The notes below the pieces were generated by a model. It had not been told where the DNA came from. It worked only from the letters and a program-made list of their open reading frames with translations, and did not search any database. Positions 45,631 through 58,237 of a stretch of DNA of 64,000 nucleotides are shown one piece after another. Position 1 is the first letter of the stretch. The number at the start of each line of letters is the position of its first letter. The DNA comes from Apostichopus japonicus (taxonomy: Eukaryota > Echinodermata > Holothuroidea > Aspidochirotida > Stichopodidae). Where the stretch lies: contig NC_092572.1 of assembly GCF_037975245.1 (NCBI RefSeq), positions 27,885,989-27,949,988 of the forward strand, written 5' to 3'. The translations under genes and the position numbers were made by a program.

Positions 45631-45819
45631 ATGAGTTTCGATGTTGAGAGTGATAGTGATATTACGTTGAAATTACTGGTGCTTCGAAGTGAATGCTTCG
45701 CAGACAGATATGCAAGTCCTCGGCTAGCGCAGAGAAGCCGGACGGTTCTAGGCCTGCGCACGTGTTCACATTGCTTCTACCATGTAGTTGTAATGGAACA
45801 ACTACCTGCTTCTCCACAG
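45631..45819 (+). CDS. Possible first coding exon, unknown product
   Basis: An ATG in the context AATAAAATGAG opens 63 codons (MSFDVESDSDITLKLLVLRS ... EQLPASPQ) that end exactly at a consensus donor CACAG|GTAAGG. The exon lies inside the large intron between the two GPCR exons, on the same strand. I do not recognise the protein. It could be an alternative exon, a nested gene or chance. Confidence 0.25.
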
Positions 45820-47111
45820 GTAAGGTATCGCAGTGCTACACAAAGCTAACCAAATAAATATGCACTACGTCATCAAGGAAGGGTGTGATTGGTCAGCAGG
45901 AAAGGTAAACTAATGAATAATTAACGTGTGCGTGCAAGGTGTAGAACTCAATGCTAAAACTAACCAATAGGAGCTATTATCTAAAACGTCAGCTGCTTAG
46001 CATACGTCATGATACAAATGTCCTAAGATAGTAATATTACTTCACGCGTCATTGTAAACTTGACCTAGTTTGACATGAATGGAACCTTGTAACATGCAGA
46101 GAGCAAAAACAATATAATACATTAGAAATTGGCGTGAGAAAACACTAGTCCTTTCAGAGAGTTGAGAAGTGAACAAGTAGTTCAAAGAAGCCGTCGACGC
46201 GCACTCCGAGGGACCTGGAGATTAAAAGAGCGGGCCAGACGTACTATTACATGACACACTGTACAAAAGACATGACCTGGAAATCCATCCAGGTCCCTAT
46301 GTACAACTTTAATTGTTAAATTATTTCTTCTCTTTAATCAGTAGTGTACATTTGGATGTACAAGGAAATCCATGTATTAAATAATATCAGTCATGTACGA
46401 CATCACACGAGCGCTCCAAAGTTCATGTCTGCACAATTTTCCATGGAACGGGATTTGCGTGTTCGGGGGACGCGCACACTGTTGTATGTGAAATGCGACA
46501 AAAGAAATTCATATGCATAGGTTTCTAACACACATCATGCAGTGAATAGCAATCTAAAAGCAACATAAGAATCTGATTTATGAAGAACATATTCCTAATT
46601 CCATATACCCTTCGAACCAACTTGTAATGTGTACGACCCTAAAAGCTACGAACGATCAGTATCAGTTATTCAATGGTTTCAAAAGGCGGGAACTTTGGAA
46701 TTGAACATGATAACGTAACCTTTCGCAATTTAACAATTCCCGAAAGTTCGTGGTTCGCTTAGTTACATAATAAATGTGGTAGCCATGCTTTTATGACATA
46801 ACTTGTTAACATAATACACATAATATGGAGTTACACAAGAATGAAGTGACACCGCGGTATGACGTCACGTCTCATGAACTACCATGGCTGGTACGTACGT
46901 CACCGTAAGAAACGTATCGTCCTAGCCTTTGTCGTCACATGTTTATTGTAAACCTACTTAAACTATTTAGTCTTTCGTGTAACGTATACATTATTCATAC
47001 GCTATGGGAGGGTATGCAGCAATAATTCGATATTCATAATAGTTGAATACACATAACTGTCGAATAATGATTCAACCAGTTGTGACAGTTCCCTAATGAT
47101 AATACCTCTCT
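45820..47111. other. No recognisable gene (intron)
   Basis: Intronic or intergenic sequence. A small palindrome ACCTGGAAATCCATCCAGGT lies near 46275. Confidence 0.5.
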
Positions 47112-47262
47112 AAATTGTCCTTTCGTATCGTGCTTCAGAGCCCTCGTATGACTGTACAAACAGTTCATAGCCTTTATCTGATAGACACATGATATTCATA
47201 CTGCTCATACTGTTAGTACGAGAGCTCTGAAGCGAGACATGACAGTACAGTATAGATCAAAA
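47112..47262. repeat. Palindromic repeat of the 28667 family
   Basis: The left arm TCGTGCTTCAGAGCCCTCGT and right arm ACGAGAGCTCTGAAGCGAGA are inverted copies, separated by about 60 bases with ATTCATACTG and CATACTGTTAGTACGAG. The right arm matches the tandem copies at 28667-28930. Confidence 0.75.
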
Positions 47263-47553
47263 ATTGTCCCATCTGGTGAGATGGTGACACAGTTGAAGTC
47301 CATACTAAAATGATTATGCAAAATCCATTGCATGAAGATCTTAGACAATGTCTTTAATTGAAATTAGGGCGCATTCCAGTGAAAATCGAAGCACTTCGTT
47401 TAAGTTGTTACGCTGTACAAAATCTGGTATTCACGGCCTTAACCTGAAAATGCAGATGAATGCGGTCTTGATCTAAAACATATTAATTCGAAGCATATAT
47501 CGAACAGGGAATACCTATCTGCTACCCTACTGATACCATTTTGTTTCCAACAG

Positions 47554-47753
47554 CTAAGTTCCGCCGAGAGTTTCAGGCCGCCCTCTGTCCTTTCCTACAA
47601 GCCAAACAACGCACAAGAGGCTATTCCAGAGCAACACTTAACAGCCGGACTAGGCGGACGATAAGCCGGGAATCACGCCCGTCTAGTAACACTGCCGCTC
47701 TATCCACGGAGAGTATGCGCATGTCCAATTTATCCAGATTTCCAGAATCCTAG
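47554..47753 (+). CDS. Rhodopsin-class GPCR, last exon (helix 8 and C-terminal tail)
   Basis: A strong acceptor (ATTTTGTTTCCAACAG) precedes CT, which completes an Ala codon from the 44081-44214 exon. KFRREFQAALCPF follows, the standard helix 8 after TM7 with a Cys available for palmitoylation. The tail is rich in Arg, Ser and Thr (for example RTRRTISRESRPSSN), typical of kinase and arrestin sites, and ends RFPES at a TAG. Total length from helix 8 is 65 residues. The reading phase across the 3.3-kb intron is consistent, which supports both exons. Confidence 0.8.
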
Positions 47754-48169
47754 GAGGCAGATGGAAATGGGCATGTGATACAATTGAATGTTCTTATCAC
47801 AAGGAAGGTAACACAAAAAGTGCAGTTCTAAATTCTACGACAAGACTAGAGTATATGGTCCGGTGAATCTTAAATCTCGTTTGCTGTAATATCTTTCATG
47901 GCAACATCGTAATGTCCATGTGATCTGACAAATCAGTAGAAGATGATTCTGTACAGTAGTTCAAATATCCGAGCAAGATGTCCAAACAAAATGTCCAAAC
48001 AAAATCAAAACTATAGGATTAAATGTGTCTTCCGAAACGAAATAAGGGCGGCATTGAGGAACTTAGCATTCATAGAATCCGGATGTGTGACCTGATAATT
48101 TCGTAACGTAAAATAACACAAAACTGTTATCAAACTGCTTATCAACTAAAGAGCCTGTGTAAGAAAATG
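47754..48169. other. 3' flank of the GPCR, no other feature
   Basis: Presumably 3' UTR and intergenic sequence. I see no clear AATAAA close to the stop. Confidence 0.5.
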
Positions 48170-48560
48170 CGTACAAGTAAGTGGGCCTGACGTTTCGATC
48201 CTAGCAAGATCTTCTTCAGAGGCTGAATGACAAGTAACGGTAACAGAATGGGCAAATACATGCACATAATACAGGCAGGTTAATGAGTAGGGTGAACACA
48301 AAAAGACAGATGTAAGAGGATTAGTAGACTAGGGATGGAGAGAAGAAAGAAACCAACAGGCCGGGGGAAGAGGAGAGGTATACATAGGAGATAAACTGTA
48401 GAGGGACAAAGTATCTCTTAAAAAGAGAAGGACAAAGACAGAAAAATGTAGAGGAAGAATTGGAAGAGAGCTACGAGAAGACAGGTGACAGGGAAGGGGG
48501 GGGGGGTGAGGGAGCAGATCCTGCTAGGATCGAAACGTCAGGCCCACTTACATTTACAAT
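48170..48560. mobile_element. Penelope-like-element remnant (inverted ends with hammerhead-like motif)
   Basis: Two inverted copies of AGTGGGCCTGACGTTTCGAT (48180-48200 and the complement about 48527-48550) enclose about 300 bases of purine-rich sequence. The GATCC...GGATCGAAACGTC block with adjacent CTGAAGAAG is the layout known from terminal repeats of Penelope-like retroelements. No reverse transcriptase or GIY-YIG coding region is present. Confidence 0.6.
48186..48223 (-). ncRNA. Hammerhead-ribozyme-like motif (probably degenerate)
   Basis: On the minus strand: CTGAAGA, then AGATCT, loop TGCTA, GGATC, GAAAC, GTC. This has the order of a hammerhead core (CUGANGA, stem II, GAAA, GUC). The first box reads CTGAAGA instead of CTGATGA, and stem II has one G-U pair. 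A partial second copy at 48514-48550 (plus) has perfect stem II GATCC/GGATC but lacks the first box. Confidence 0.5.
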
Positions 48561-49150
48561 AATCGTCATACGTAATATTTGCAATAGGGGTTCTACTCGT
48601 AATGCGTTAGGTTGGCATATAATATTTATTATAATAGTCTAATGAGAACTTCATATCAGAATACATAAACAAATGCGTATGTTTCTAATACGTCTTCTGC
48701 CGTGCAAGCAGTAGTGTTTGTTACAGATCCTTTTCCGTTTTGTTTTGAACAGATCAACTTATGTGACTCTTATCAAATAATGGTACTAACCAAATATTTA
48801 GTACATGGACTATTGTATAGTTGGTAAACAATTTCAATATAAAAAAATATTCTATAGTGTTGTACTTTTCCTAGTGTATATGAAGCATTGAGTGCAGTCG
48901 AGCCAAGTATTTAAATTAGGTTTGAAAATTCGGATCTTAAAATTTGTTTTTCAGTAAATATTTACTGGCACGCTATGTGAGCAACTTGAGCAGTTTACTC
49001 GTTGCCAGATAGGAATGAAATCAACATGCATTAACTCATATAACAGAAACCGTGGAACCTGGCATTGTTGACAGTTGGTTTTCAACGAAATATTGCGAAA
49101 GGTTCAACATAAATTTGTGTACATTAAGATCAATGGAAATTCGCGTCTCT
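48561..49150. other. No recognisable feature
   Basis: AT-rich non-coding sequence. Confidence 0.5.
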
Positions 49151-49154
49151 ATAT

Positions 49155-49660
49155 GATTAAAAAAGAATAGCGTAATATTGGATCAACGAATAACGATAGA
49201 ATCAACAAAGCTTTATCGTTTACTGTTCGAACCATAGAGATTCGCCTGGTGCAATAGGATAGGTACAGATTAATGTTACGATGTGTTACGATATTAGTGT
49301 TCAATAGCATCATAGGTTCTTGTAAGATACAATGGAGGTTTACGTTTGATAGCATCAACAGAGGTTTACGTTAGATAGCATCAACAGAGATCCGCGTATG
49401 ATAGCATGAACAAGGACTCGCATTAGATAGAAAATGAGATTCACGAACAATAACAACAATATATATATTGGAGTTTGATAACATCGACACAGATGAGGAT
49501 TTGAAAGCATCAACATAGAATGGAGTTTGATATCATCAACATATAATCGAGTTTGATATCATCAACATATGATCGAGTTGTTTGATATCATCAACATCGA
49601 TTCGCGTTTTGATGGCAGGAAAACAGATTCGCGGTTAATAGCATCAAGAGAGATTTCCAT
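49155..49660. repeat. Degenerate minisatellite, unit about 27-32 bp
   Basis: Variants of GATAGCATCAACAGAGATTC and TTTGATATCATCAACATATA recur with CGCGTTT or CGAGTTT between them. Spacing is irregular and units are diverged. It is clearest at 49340-49640. Confidence 0.8.
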
Positions 49661-49937
49661 ATAATGAAAGAAGTATATTTATTAAAACTGCTATTTGTAT
49701 ATAGATTATTGTACATTCTGTACATAGCTGCTTTTAAGAAAACCAAATACCTTAAGAAGTATTAATAGAGTTATTTTAATGTTACAAATTCAAAATGTGT
49801 AAACTTGTATAAAGGGAATTATTTATTTTTAAATGTTATCTTATTGGGGAAAACTTCAATCCACAAGTGTATAACGTTACGCTGTGCGATAGTTATATTC
49901 GGGTCGGTAATGTTGAAATCCATATCAAAGTAAGGGA

Positions 49938-49970
49938 GCAGGCGCCCTACATCGCTTGTAGGGCGCCTGC
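49938..49970. repeat. Perfect 14-bp hairpin
   Basis: GCAGGCGCCCTACA, loop TCGCT, then the exact complement TGTAGGGCGCCTGC. It is GC-rich within AT-rich surroundings. Confidence 0.95.
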
Positions 49971-51529
49971 GAAAATAGTGTTCTTCATGGTAAGGATCGT
50001 CAAAATTTAGTCCACAATATTGGGTTTTAAAGATTTCCTGTGTCACTTTTTAGCCAAAAGGTCGTAGAAACTGTATTATATAAACTACGTGACATTATTA
50101 CAAAATGCGGCAAGATTTTTAAGATGCGTCAGGTTAGTTCAAAACGTCGAAGTGTATGCCTCCTGTGTGATTCATTGGCCGTGTATGGTATACTGCCAGA
50201 TTTTAGACGTGTGCAGTTTGTTCTACGTCAATTTTATGACAATCTGAATGCTACATTTGACAGTTTAAATTGACATCCACTTAATAGATATATAGATGTG
50301 ACAAGATGTAACCGTATCAAATCTTAAACAGAAATTAAAGAGTATGATTTTCAAATTTGGGCTAGAATGAATTTCAAACCAGTGACCTCGTGGATACCAC
50401 ATTACGGTCACACACTGGTTACTCCCTAAAGTATGTAGTTCTCATAAACATGAACAAATCCCTTTAATTCCTTTATCCCCCGGATCATATACGTTAATAA
50501 ACTGTTTATGGTAATTGCGTTTGTGATATGCATAATTATGAAAAACTTCAGTGGGTTTCTTTGCACGGATACGTGGTAGGCCCTTTTGATTCCAATAGAT
50601 AACAAAATACAAGTAAGAGGAATGGGAATGTATCTATTCATGTTCCCATTTTGTTTGTATTCAAATGAATATTTCAAAGTTGTAGTACATTATCCCGTTA
50701 ATCAAATTGTGTGACGTTTTCCAGTGAGGTCAGTTCAGCGTTCTCATATGTTTAACGAAACATTATGTGTTCAGATAGCCTCCATTATATTACCATTTTG
50801 GGTTTTGTTGCGCAGCTTATACCTAGTCATGATAACCTGTATTTGATGGGGACGATAATACGGAAGGGAGGGGACCAGTATGGATGGCGTGATGAGAGCT
50901 ATGGAGGGGATGACGGACGTTGAAGCAAGAAGACGGTCAAACATTGACCACACCCCTATCTTTTCCACCTTTGGTACTTCTATAATTGAATGATACATAC
51001 ACCCCCCACCCCCCACCACCACCGTCCTTGTTGCTCAAAATGAGACTAAGTATTGTTTGTAAGGGAGGGGCAAATACTGTATTATACAATAAATCTTAAG
51101 TACGCAACAAAAAAGTAAAACCGAGTTTGTATTTCTTTAAGTTATATTTTATTCAAACACGATCTGCAGGAGGTTGTATTTTCCACTTAAGGCTCTTGTG
51201 AAATTACATCTCAAGCATTGACGTTCATCCAACTTTTACCTTTGGAGCTATCCCAACGTTTGTTAGAATGTCATCTTCATTCTCAGATCAAATGTCTCAC
51301 AAACAAACCAACAAAAAGCAAAAACGATAACCGTTCTTGTACTGAACCATTACGGCTGTAATGCATACGAGGTTTAAACAATTAAGAATAAACATCGAAA
51401 CTATCTTGTAGAGTTGATGATGGATTTAAAGACAACATATCACCTTCACTTCGGGATTTATTGTACTTAAAATTGGCGCTACATATAGCGTATGGTAGAC
51501 ATGGATACCTTACGATATCAGTTATTAAT
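49971..51529. other. No confident gene
   Basis: Plus frame 50040-50273 (77 codons) and the antisense frame through the hairpin have no recognisable family. A C-rich tract lies near 51000-51020. Confidence 0.5.
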
Positions 51530-52050
51530 TAAAAGACTTTCACTTGTTGAACTCTGCTGACTGAAATGATCATTGATCAGCAATTACAACACAACTCAAG
51601 ACGGTGGATCTACAACGTACCGTCATACGTATGGTCATTCAAGTGATACCGTCTGTTGTTATTAACTTTGCAGGGTTTTCAGACTGAACTCTGACGACTG
51701 AAAATGACCATTCATATCCACAAAGCAATAAAGTCCTCTTATTCATTAAGGTGGATCTATATACTAAATATGTAACAATGTACACGATATTTCACACTTT
51801 CACTTCTATGTGTGTCAAATGAGGTTTTACCAGAAAATGCACGAGTTTTCACATACTAAGGTGGATCAACATACAATGTACGAAGTTAATTCACGCTTTA
51901 CTACATAATGGACTCAAGCCTTGAGTTACATTGACCTTGAATGACCTATAACCTCATAATATGCAAGAGAGCTCTTACTAGGGTGGGTTTACCCACAAGT
52001 AGTTCTCAAACCACTGTACATGATTTCACAGGCTTTTCTCTCTATTCCAT
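51530..52050. repeat. TGACCTTTGACC-type monomers (degraded)
   Basis: TTCAGACTGAACTCTGACGA, CTAAGGTGGATC and TGACCTATAACCTC phrases recur in the same order as in the blocks at 8915 and 20870. A further fragment (TGACCTTTGGCCCC) lies at about 52588. Confidence 0.6.
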
Positions 52051-54128
52051 TTGTTTATTTGTTAACCTGATTACATGGGCAAATATAAAGTTATAAAGTT
52101 ACATAACTTACAGCCAAGATTTTAATCAGAAAGTAGCATTGCTGTTATCAAGATAAAACTCTCGGGAAATATTTAGAAAAGCTTAGCAAACCTCGTTACA
52201 CAGTAATGTCAAACATGCAGTTCAGTGACTTAGATGGGGCAATTAGACACATCTTTTATCTGATATCTAAAGGTTCATGACAAGAGATAGCATGCCTACA
52301 AGACCACGCCAGATTGTGCTGTTTTATTGACATCAAGGAACCATTGATTTCTACTATATCATCAGCGATATCGCAATGCAGTTAAGTTGACTTTTGCAAA
52401 GTTACTTTCACCTTCTATTATAGTTCATAGTTACTACACAATGAAATACAGCATTCAATGTTGCTGAATGTGTAGCAAGGAATAAGCCAACTTAACACAT
52501 CGCTGATTGTCCTACTTATGTCCATTTTCAAAATATGTAAGTAACTTTCGTATTCATACCATTAGAAGAAAAACACAACTCTGCTTTGAACTGAAATGAC
52601 CTTTGGCCCCATTTCCCATTCATTACTGAAACAAGGCAAACGCTCCATCATACGAGACCTATTGTGACTGGAAGACTACATCTTAAATATTGCTTTTGTT
52701 GTAAACTCCAAACAGTTATCAATTGAGTAACACATCCAAGTAGACTTCATCCATATAAATATACAATATTACCATACACTGAAATAAACCTTGACCATAT
52801 AATCCAGCAGGAAAAAACATTTCCAACAATTGTGATTGGCAGAGTATATCATTATGATAAAAACTGTGATAACCATTGAGTGGTGTTAAAAGGAGCTCGG
52901 GAAGAAAGATCTGGTTGAGCGAACCAATGGCATGTAGTATCTTAATCAACTTTGTTTTTACATAACGTCATACTCAAGGTTACCTGCGACGAACTATGTA
53001 CTTTTTTTGCGCCTTCTACTAACGTGTTTGCTAGCAATGTGAACAAGCTTTTGGAGAGATGGTACATTGGTGGCCCTTTCCAATCAGCCATTGCCAGAAA
53101 TGTCAACCTGGAAGAGACTAAAACCCTTGGACACCAATGACCCTACATTTATCTTTTATAGATTAATGAGGCCATTAACGAGTGCAAAAACTTGGAGAAC
53201 CTTCTTTAGGATTGAGCAAACAGATTTCCAGCAAATAACATGAGAACAGATATTGACGGAAAGAAAGACACGATTGTTATGACACAAGCTTCATTGATGA
53301 TGCTAAATAAGCAACAGACAATGTTTGGAACCCATTCTGAGGGTTCCTCATATGGGGTATGGAATTTAACTTTAGAATGTGCTTGCAAATTGAAACTGTG
53401 TAAGGAAAATCCATATTATACAACATAGGTATTAAAATATGTTTCACAGTGATAATGAACACATCCTCTAACCATCAATGGTCTTTGCAATGTTCTTTGA
53501 AGTGCATTCTGTGAAATGTTAGATAATTCATGGTTCTACTGAATTTTACTTTACAACATGTTACCAACGATAACATTAATATAGTACACAACAGGTAACA
53601 TGAACTCTGAATGTTCTTTTCTCTCATCAGACTTACTATGCAAAGGAGGGCAGCACATTACCAACTTGCAATTACCACTTGCACATACTTGTTTATATGA
53701 TACTGACAACTGTGAGCTACGTACATTACATAAACTGGAATGGGAAAACTCTGATAGTATTTAAGAGGCAACACTGGCAAATTGAAACATTGAATAAAAT
53801 ACATATTTCAATAAACTATTACCCGATTTAACCGAGCAATTCTATCATGGACAAATGATGTGTTATAAAACTCCTAGTTTATCGCATTGTGTATATGACA
53901 AAAACCAAATTCCCAGTCTTCTTGTCGTATAACCAACGCGCCTTCATTACATTCTTTGCTGAACTGATTGCTATTGTGGTAATTATACTGTATTAAAGTC
54001 CTCCAACTTTTTCTCCCCTATTAAGTCATTGTAACTGTAGCATATACTTTGTTGTACATTCAGTAGTATGGCAGTATATATTTGCTACAAATGCTGGTGA
54101 TTTTCTGGTGATGTAAATGAAGTCAGTG
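52051..54128. other. No confident gene
   Basis: Open frames at 52952-53140 and 53240-53428 are not assigned. No splice context was trusted. Confidence 0.5.
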
Positions 54129-54482
54129 ATCTCTACCAGTTTCTATAACATACATTACATTTGTAATACTTGCAGCTTGCAGGTAGAGTAGGTCTTCAGA
54201 CTGGTCTGATGTCAAATTTCATGATATCTCCTTCAGATGAGAGCCTGGGGAGTTACCCTGTGGTCATACTAACATCGCTTTATCCCCTATTCAGATTGTA
54301 GCTTAATCGCTACCAGTTTCTACAACATAGATAACATTTTTCATACTTGCAGCTTGCAGGTAGAGTAGGTCTTTAGACCAGTCTGATGTCAATCTTCCTG
54401 ATAATTCCTTCAGATGAGAGCCTGGGGAGTTGCACTGTGGTCATACTATCATCGCTTTATCCCCTATTCAGATAGCAGCTTA
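54129..54482. repeat. Tandem duplication, period 177 bp, two copies
   Basis: CTACCAGTTTCTAYAACATA, CTTGCAGCTTGCAGGTAGAG and CCTTCAGATGAGAGCCTGGG each occur twice, 177 bases apart. Confidence 0.9.
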
Positions 54483-57400
54483 ATGTAGATGCGTTTTCCT
54501 GACAATAGCCTTTGGTCAAAATGGCAGAAGCTGGTTCCTTCAAAGTAGAAATACTCTATTGCCACAGATGTTGCATCAAATTTGGTGCCCCCAGCCCAGT
54601 CAGTTCACATTGTGCCCCTTGGATTAATTCTCAGGCATAAATGAATTGGTGACAAGGTGGCCACTTGAAGTCTTTTCCTTTCGATTCAAAGTCTGTACCT
54701 TTGCTGCAATATTTTTCTTCTTTTTCATAGCTTGTATAAAGATAGCGTTAAGTGAACCGTATATACACACTTTGTCTATTGATCTCAAAGTTACAACAAT
54801 TGTGGATACTCAGTTAATTTTCAGTACTGTGATAGACCATCGAGTCCATGACTTACAATTCTGATGTCATAATTGTCTCAATCCCTTAACAATCATCCTT
54901 GGAACAAAACTTTAGAAATTATAGGTCTGTTGGATGGTTTGGCCTTCAAGTTGGCATGTTGCTCTCCTGATTGTATCGAATTAAGAGCTGTCTATGAAAA
55001 AGAAGAAACCAGCTTTTAAAAAAAATCATTCATTTCAAATCGATTAATTCCACAGTTTGTCAGTTTGGTGTAAGTTTTCATTTAATGATTATTCAATTCT
55101 ATGTTGAATTAAACATCTATTACTTTGTGCAACATAAATTAATATAAGCACATTTAATTTGTAAGATTAAACTACAAATTTATAATAACAATGATCACGG
55201 TTGGTCCATCATCATAACTTCACTGCAGAGAAAACGATCCTTTTTATCTGAGGTTGGTTATGTAGTACAGCTATTGCAACCAAATTCAATTATATTGAAC
55301 CATATCAACATTGCATTTGAAATTTGAAGAAAGAATAGAAAGTATGACACCATCATTTCAATGATGGATTTCCAACTTAATTATCGAACTGCCCTGGAAA
55401 AGGATGTTAGTTCAGCAAATGACCTATATGTCATGTAGATACAGATTACCAATTCTGTTTATATATCCTGATTCTTGACTTTATAATTATATATTTATTT
55501 TGTCATTGCAGACTGTCTGATATAAAGAAGATGCTCAATAAAATCGAGGGAGGTCCACTAGTTTAGGGTCCCTCGGTGGCTGGAGTGTGTTTGAGTTTAA
55601 CCCCTTTGTGGAAGACTGCAGTTACCTGGTGGGCTGTAGTTTGGAAGGCTGTTCCCTGGGGAGTGTGGTGCCAGATCTGGGTACCCAATCTGCTCAAGCT
55701 TTTAATGCCATGGTCTCCTGTTTACTTTCCAAATTTTGGTTATTTATCTGTCAAAAGTTACTGTCTGTTTTGCCTACCCTTATTCCAGTTTATCTATATT
55801 TCCATAATGATATCACTTTTCCACAAACGTTTAACCTACCAGAAGGCCAACCTGGATCACATTCCTACACACCCAATCAATCTATTTTTACTGTTTACTT
55901 GCTATTTCTGACTATCTGACTTGAGAATGATTTCAGATATACTAACTGGTATCAAAACACCAATCAAATCCAGACTGCTAACTTAATACAGAGTAAATAA
56001 AAAAAGGTTGCAAAATAAGTCCAAGAGACAACGAAATTATAAACTTATTCCCACATTTTAAATGGATATTGAGGTCAAGAACAATGTAAAACCTATATGA
56101 AAATAAAAAAATGCTCCACTGTTACATATTTGGTTAATTGCAAAAAATCATTTTAATGTCTTGTCCCTCAATCAAGATATGGCTGATTAATTCACTTGAC
56201 TGATTGTAACCTACTTTGACTGGCTGAACCCTTGATTCTTCCCTCGAGTGGCGGTACCACTGCGATGTCAAATATTCTTCAAAAGCTCTCCTTGTTAAAA
56301 TCTTCTTAAAGATTTATCTTTTGAAATCTGATATATTTTCTGAATGTCTCCATTTTTAGATAGAAACAATATTTTTTCTCGTAGAAAAAGGGAGTTAAAT
56401 ATTGTATAACAGGGAAAAGAGGAAGTTTCTAGCTAAATTTCAATTTCATCGTCATAAACTCAGCTGTAAGCAGCCTGTATTTACACAAAAATACCTTCCA
56501 AATGTCAAATTCTGGCTATACAAAGAGCTACAAGAATGTTGTATAAATCTAAAGATGCAGAAAATTCGTATATCAACTAGAGTATATTAACTTGAAATAT
56601 TGCTTTCATAGTTCCTTTTAGTTCTATGTATTGCATTTCTGTCATGTTGTCTTATTTTCTTAGTACAGAAATTGATTGGTACCAGTTCAGTGTCTTAATG
56701 AGCTACTGTATCATTCTCAGTAACGAGTCACTAGGTGTGGGGGGGGGGGTGTCAATATACATGTTGGGAATTACAGAAATATAAATAAAAACACAGCAGG
56801 CTTCATTTACTTGGTTGAGTGCATATATAGAACCAGAATGAAAACATTCCATGGTTCCTTGCTGCTGCTCATTGATTAACAGGGAACACTCCAAGTATGT
56901 AATAATGAAGCATCTCCTGAAGTTATGTGTACAAATTGTTGTTACCAAAATAATGCTAGCCAGGGCTCTTTATAAATATGAATGAACCATGCATTGTATT
57001 AGCACACATCAGCATGTGTCTGCCATCTACAAATATCACTGAACCAATTTTGAAGATCAAACATATGATTTCTACATAAGTAACTGCAATTTGATAAATA
57101 ATCCCTCATCCGATACTCATCATTAGTCATGTCATGAGCACAAAAAACAATTAGGTTCACCTATTCACTAAAAATTGTAATGGTCAATAATTGCCTTGTG
57201 AAGTTATTAATCATACACACTTGTAACCGTAATATTTTAAAGCCACACTTCCTCAAAAATACAGTTATCATATTGGAACCCACATTGCCATTTGTAGGCA
57301 ACCTACCAATAACACACTCATGTTTGAAGAAACTGAGACTAATGATTGTCAAGTTATTACAATTTGAAGATTTTGCCGTTTCATCCTATGACCTCATTAA

Positions 57401-58237
57401 TATTCATGATATGAGCACTGTGGACCACTCACCCATCAAGTAAGGCATTCATCAATCATTCCCTAGTGAAGTTATCATGCATACAAACTTAAGTGTCACA
57501 CACATACACACTCACGCATACACACACAGGCCGACCTGACTACAAAGGTTCTTGATTTCAGCAAGGAGCCAAAAACAGTATCTGTAAAACATACATAAAA
57601 ATACATTTCATATGATACTTCTTTTTTATATTTTTGGTCTCGGATATTACTAGTGACTCAATTACTGCACAATGTTTTCATGAAGTGCAGTAAATAGTAC
57701 TGCATATATTATGACAGCTGTTTACATGTAACCAAAGTTACATTACCACATTCATTATATCATGCAAGGAATTCACCTAAGTAAATTAGTGTAATATAAT
57801 AGTTCTGGATATCTGACAAATCTATGAATAGATAACATACCATACGAGATGCTGATGTTCATACTGTCATACCATTCGGTCATACTGTCAACTATGAAAG
57901 GATATTCTGTTAACATTAGAACCGTTAAGCAGCACTAATAGCATTGGCTAAGATGGTAGTTGATTATAAATGCAAGTCTCACATTCTAAATTGATGTGTG
58001 TTATTAATATTAGTTTAAAAGCTGAAATTAACAAAAATCCAAGTAGGAATAAAGAAAATCTGCAACTATAAACTAATTTAATTGCTTTAAGACAATTCTG
58101 AGTTTTGCTTGTTTCTTGATATAGTTCATTCAAATATAATTTTATGTTCATATCAATTGCAGGGAGCCATGATCAGCTCATATATAGCTTCATATATTAG
58201 TTATTATGTACAGTTACAATGTTTAAAATATACTTAC
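54483..58237. other. No confident gene
   Basis: Overlapping plus frames at 55565-55919 stay open for about 110 codons after possible acceptors but have no signature. A G tract lies near 56740-56750 and a short CA-rich run near 57499-57532. Sequence at 57857-57900 is related to the 28667 palindromic repeat. Confidence 0.5.

Noticed and set aside
52952-53428. Two plus frames (FASNVNKLLERWYIGG... and KDTIVMTQASLMMLNK...)
   Set aside because: No start context, splice pairing or family signature. Probably chance.
55512-55919. Plus frame SLGGWSVFEFNPFVEDCS... after a TTTAG acceptor
   Set aside because: Open for about 110 codons but overlapping frames are equally open, the tail is AT-rich hydrophobic text, and no family is recognised.
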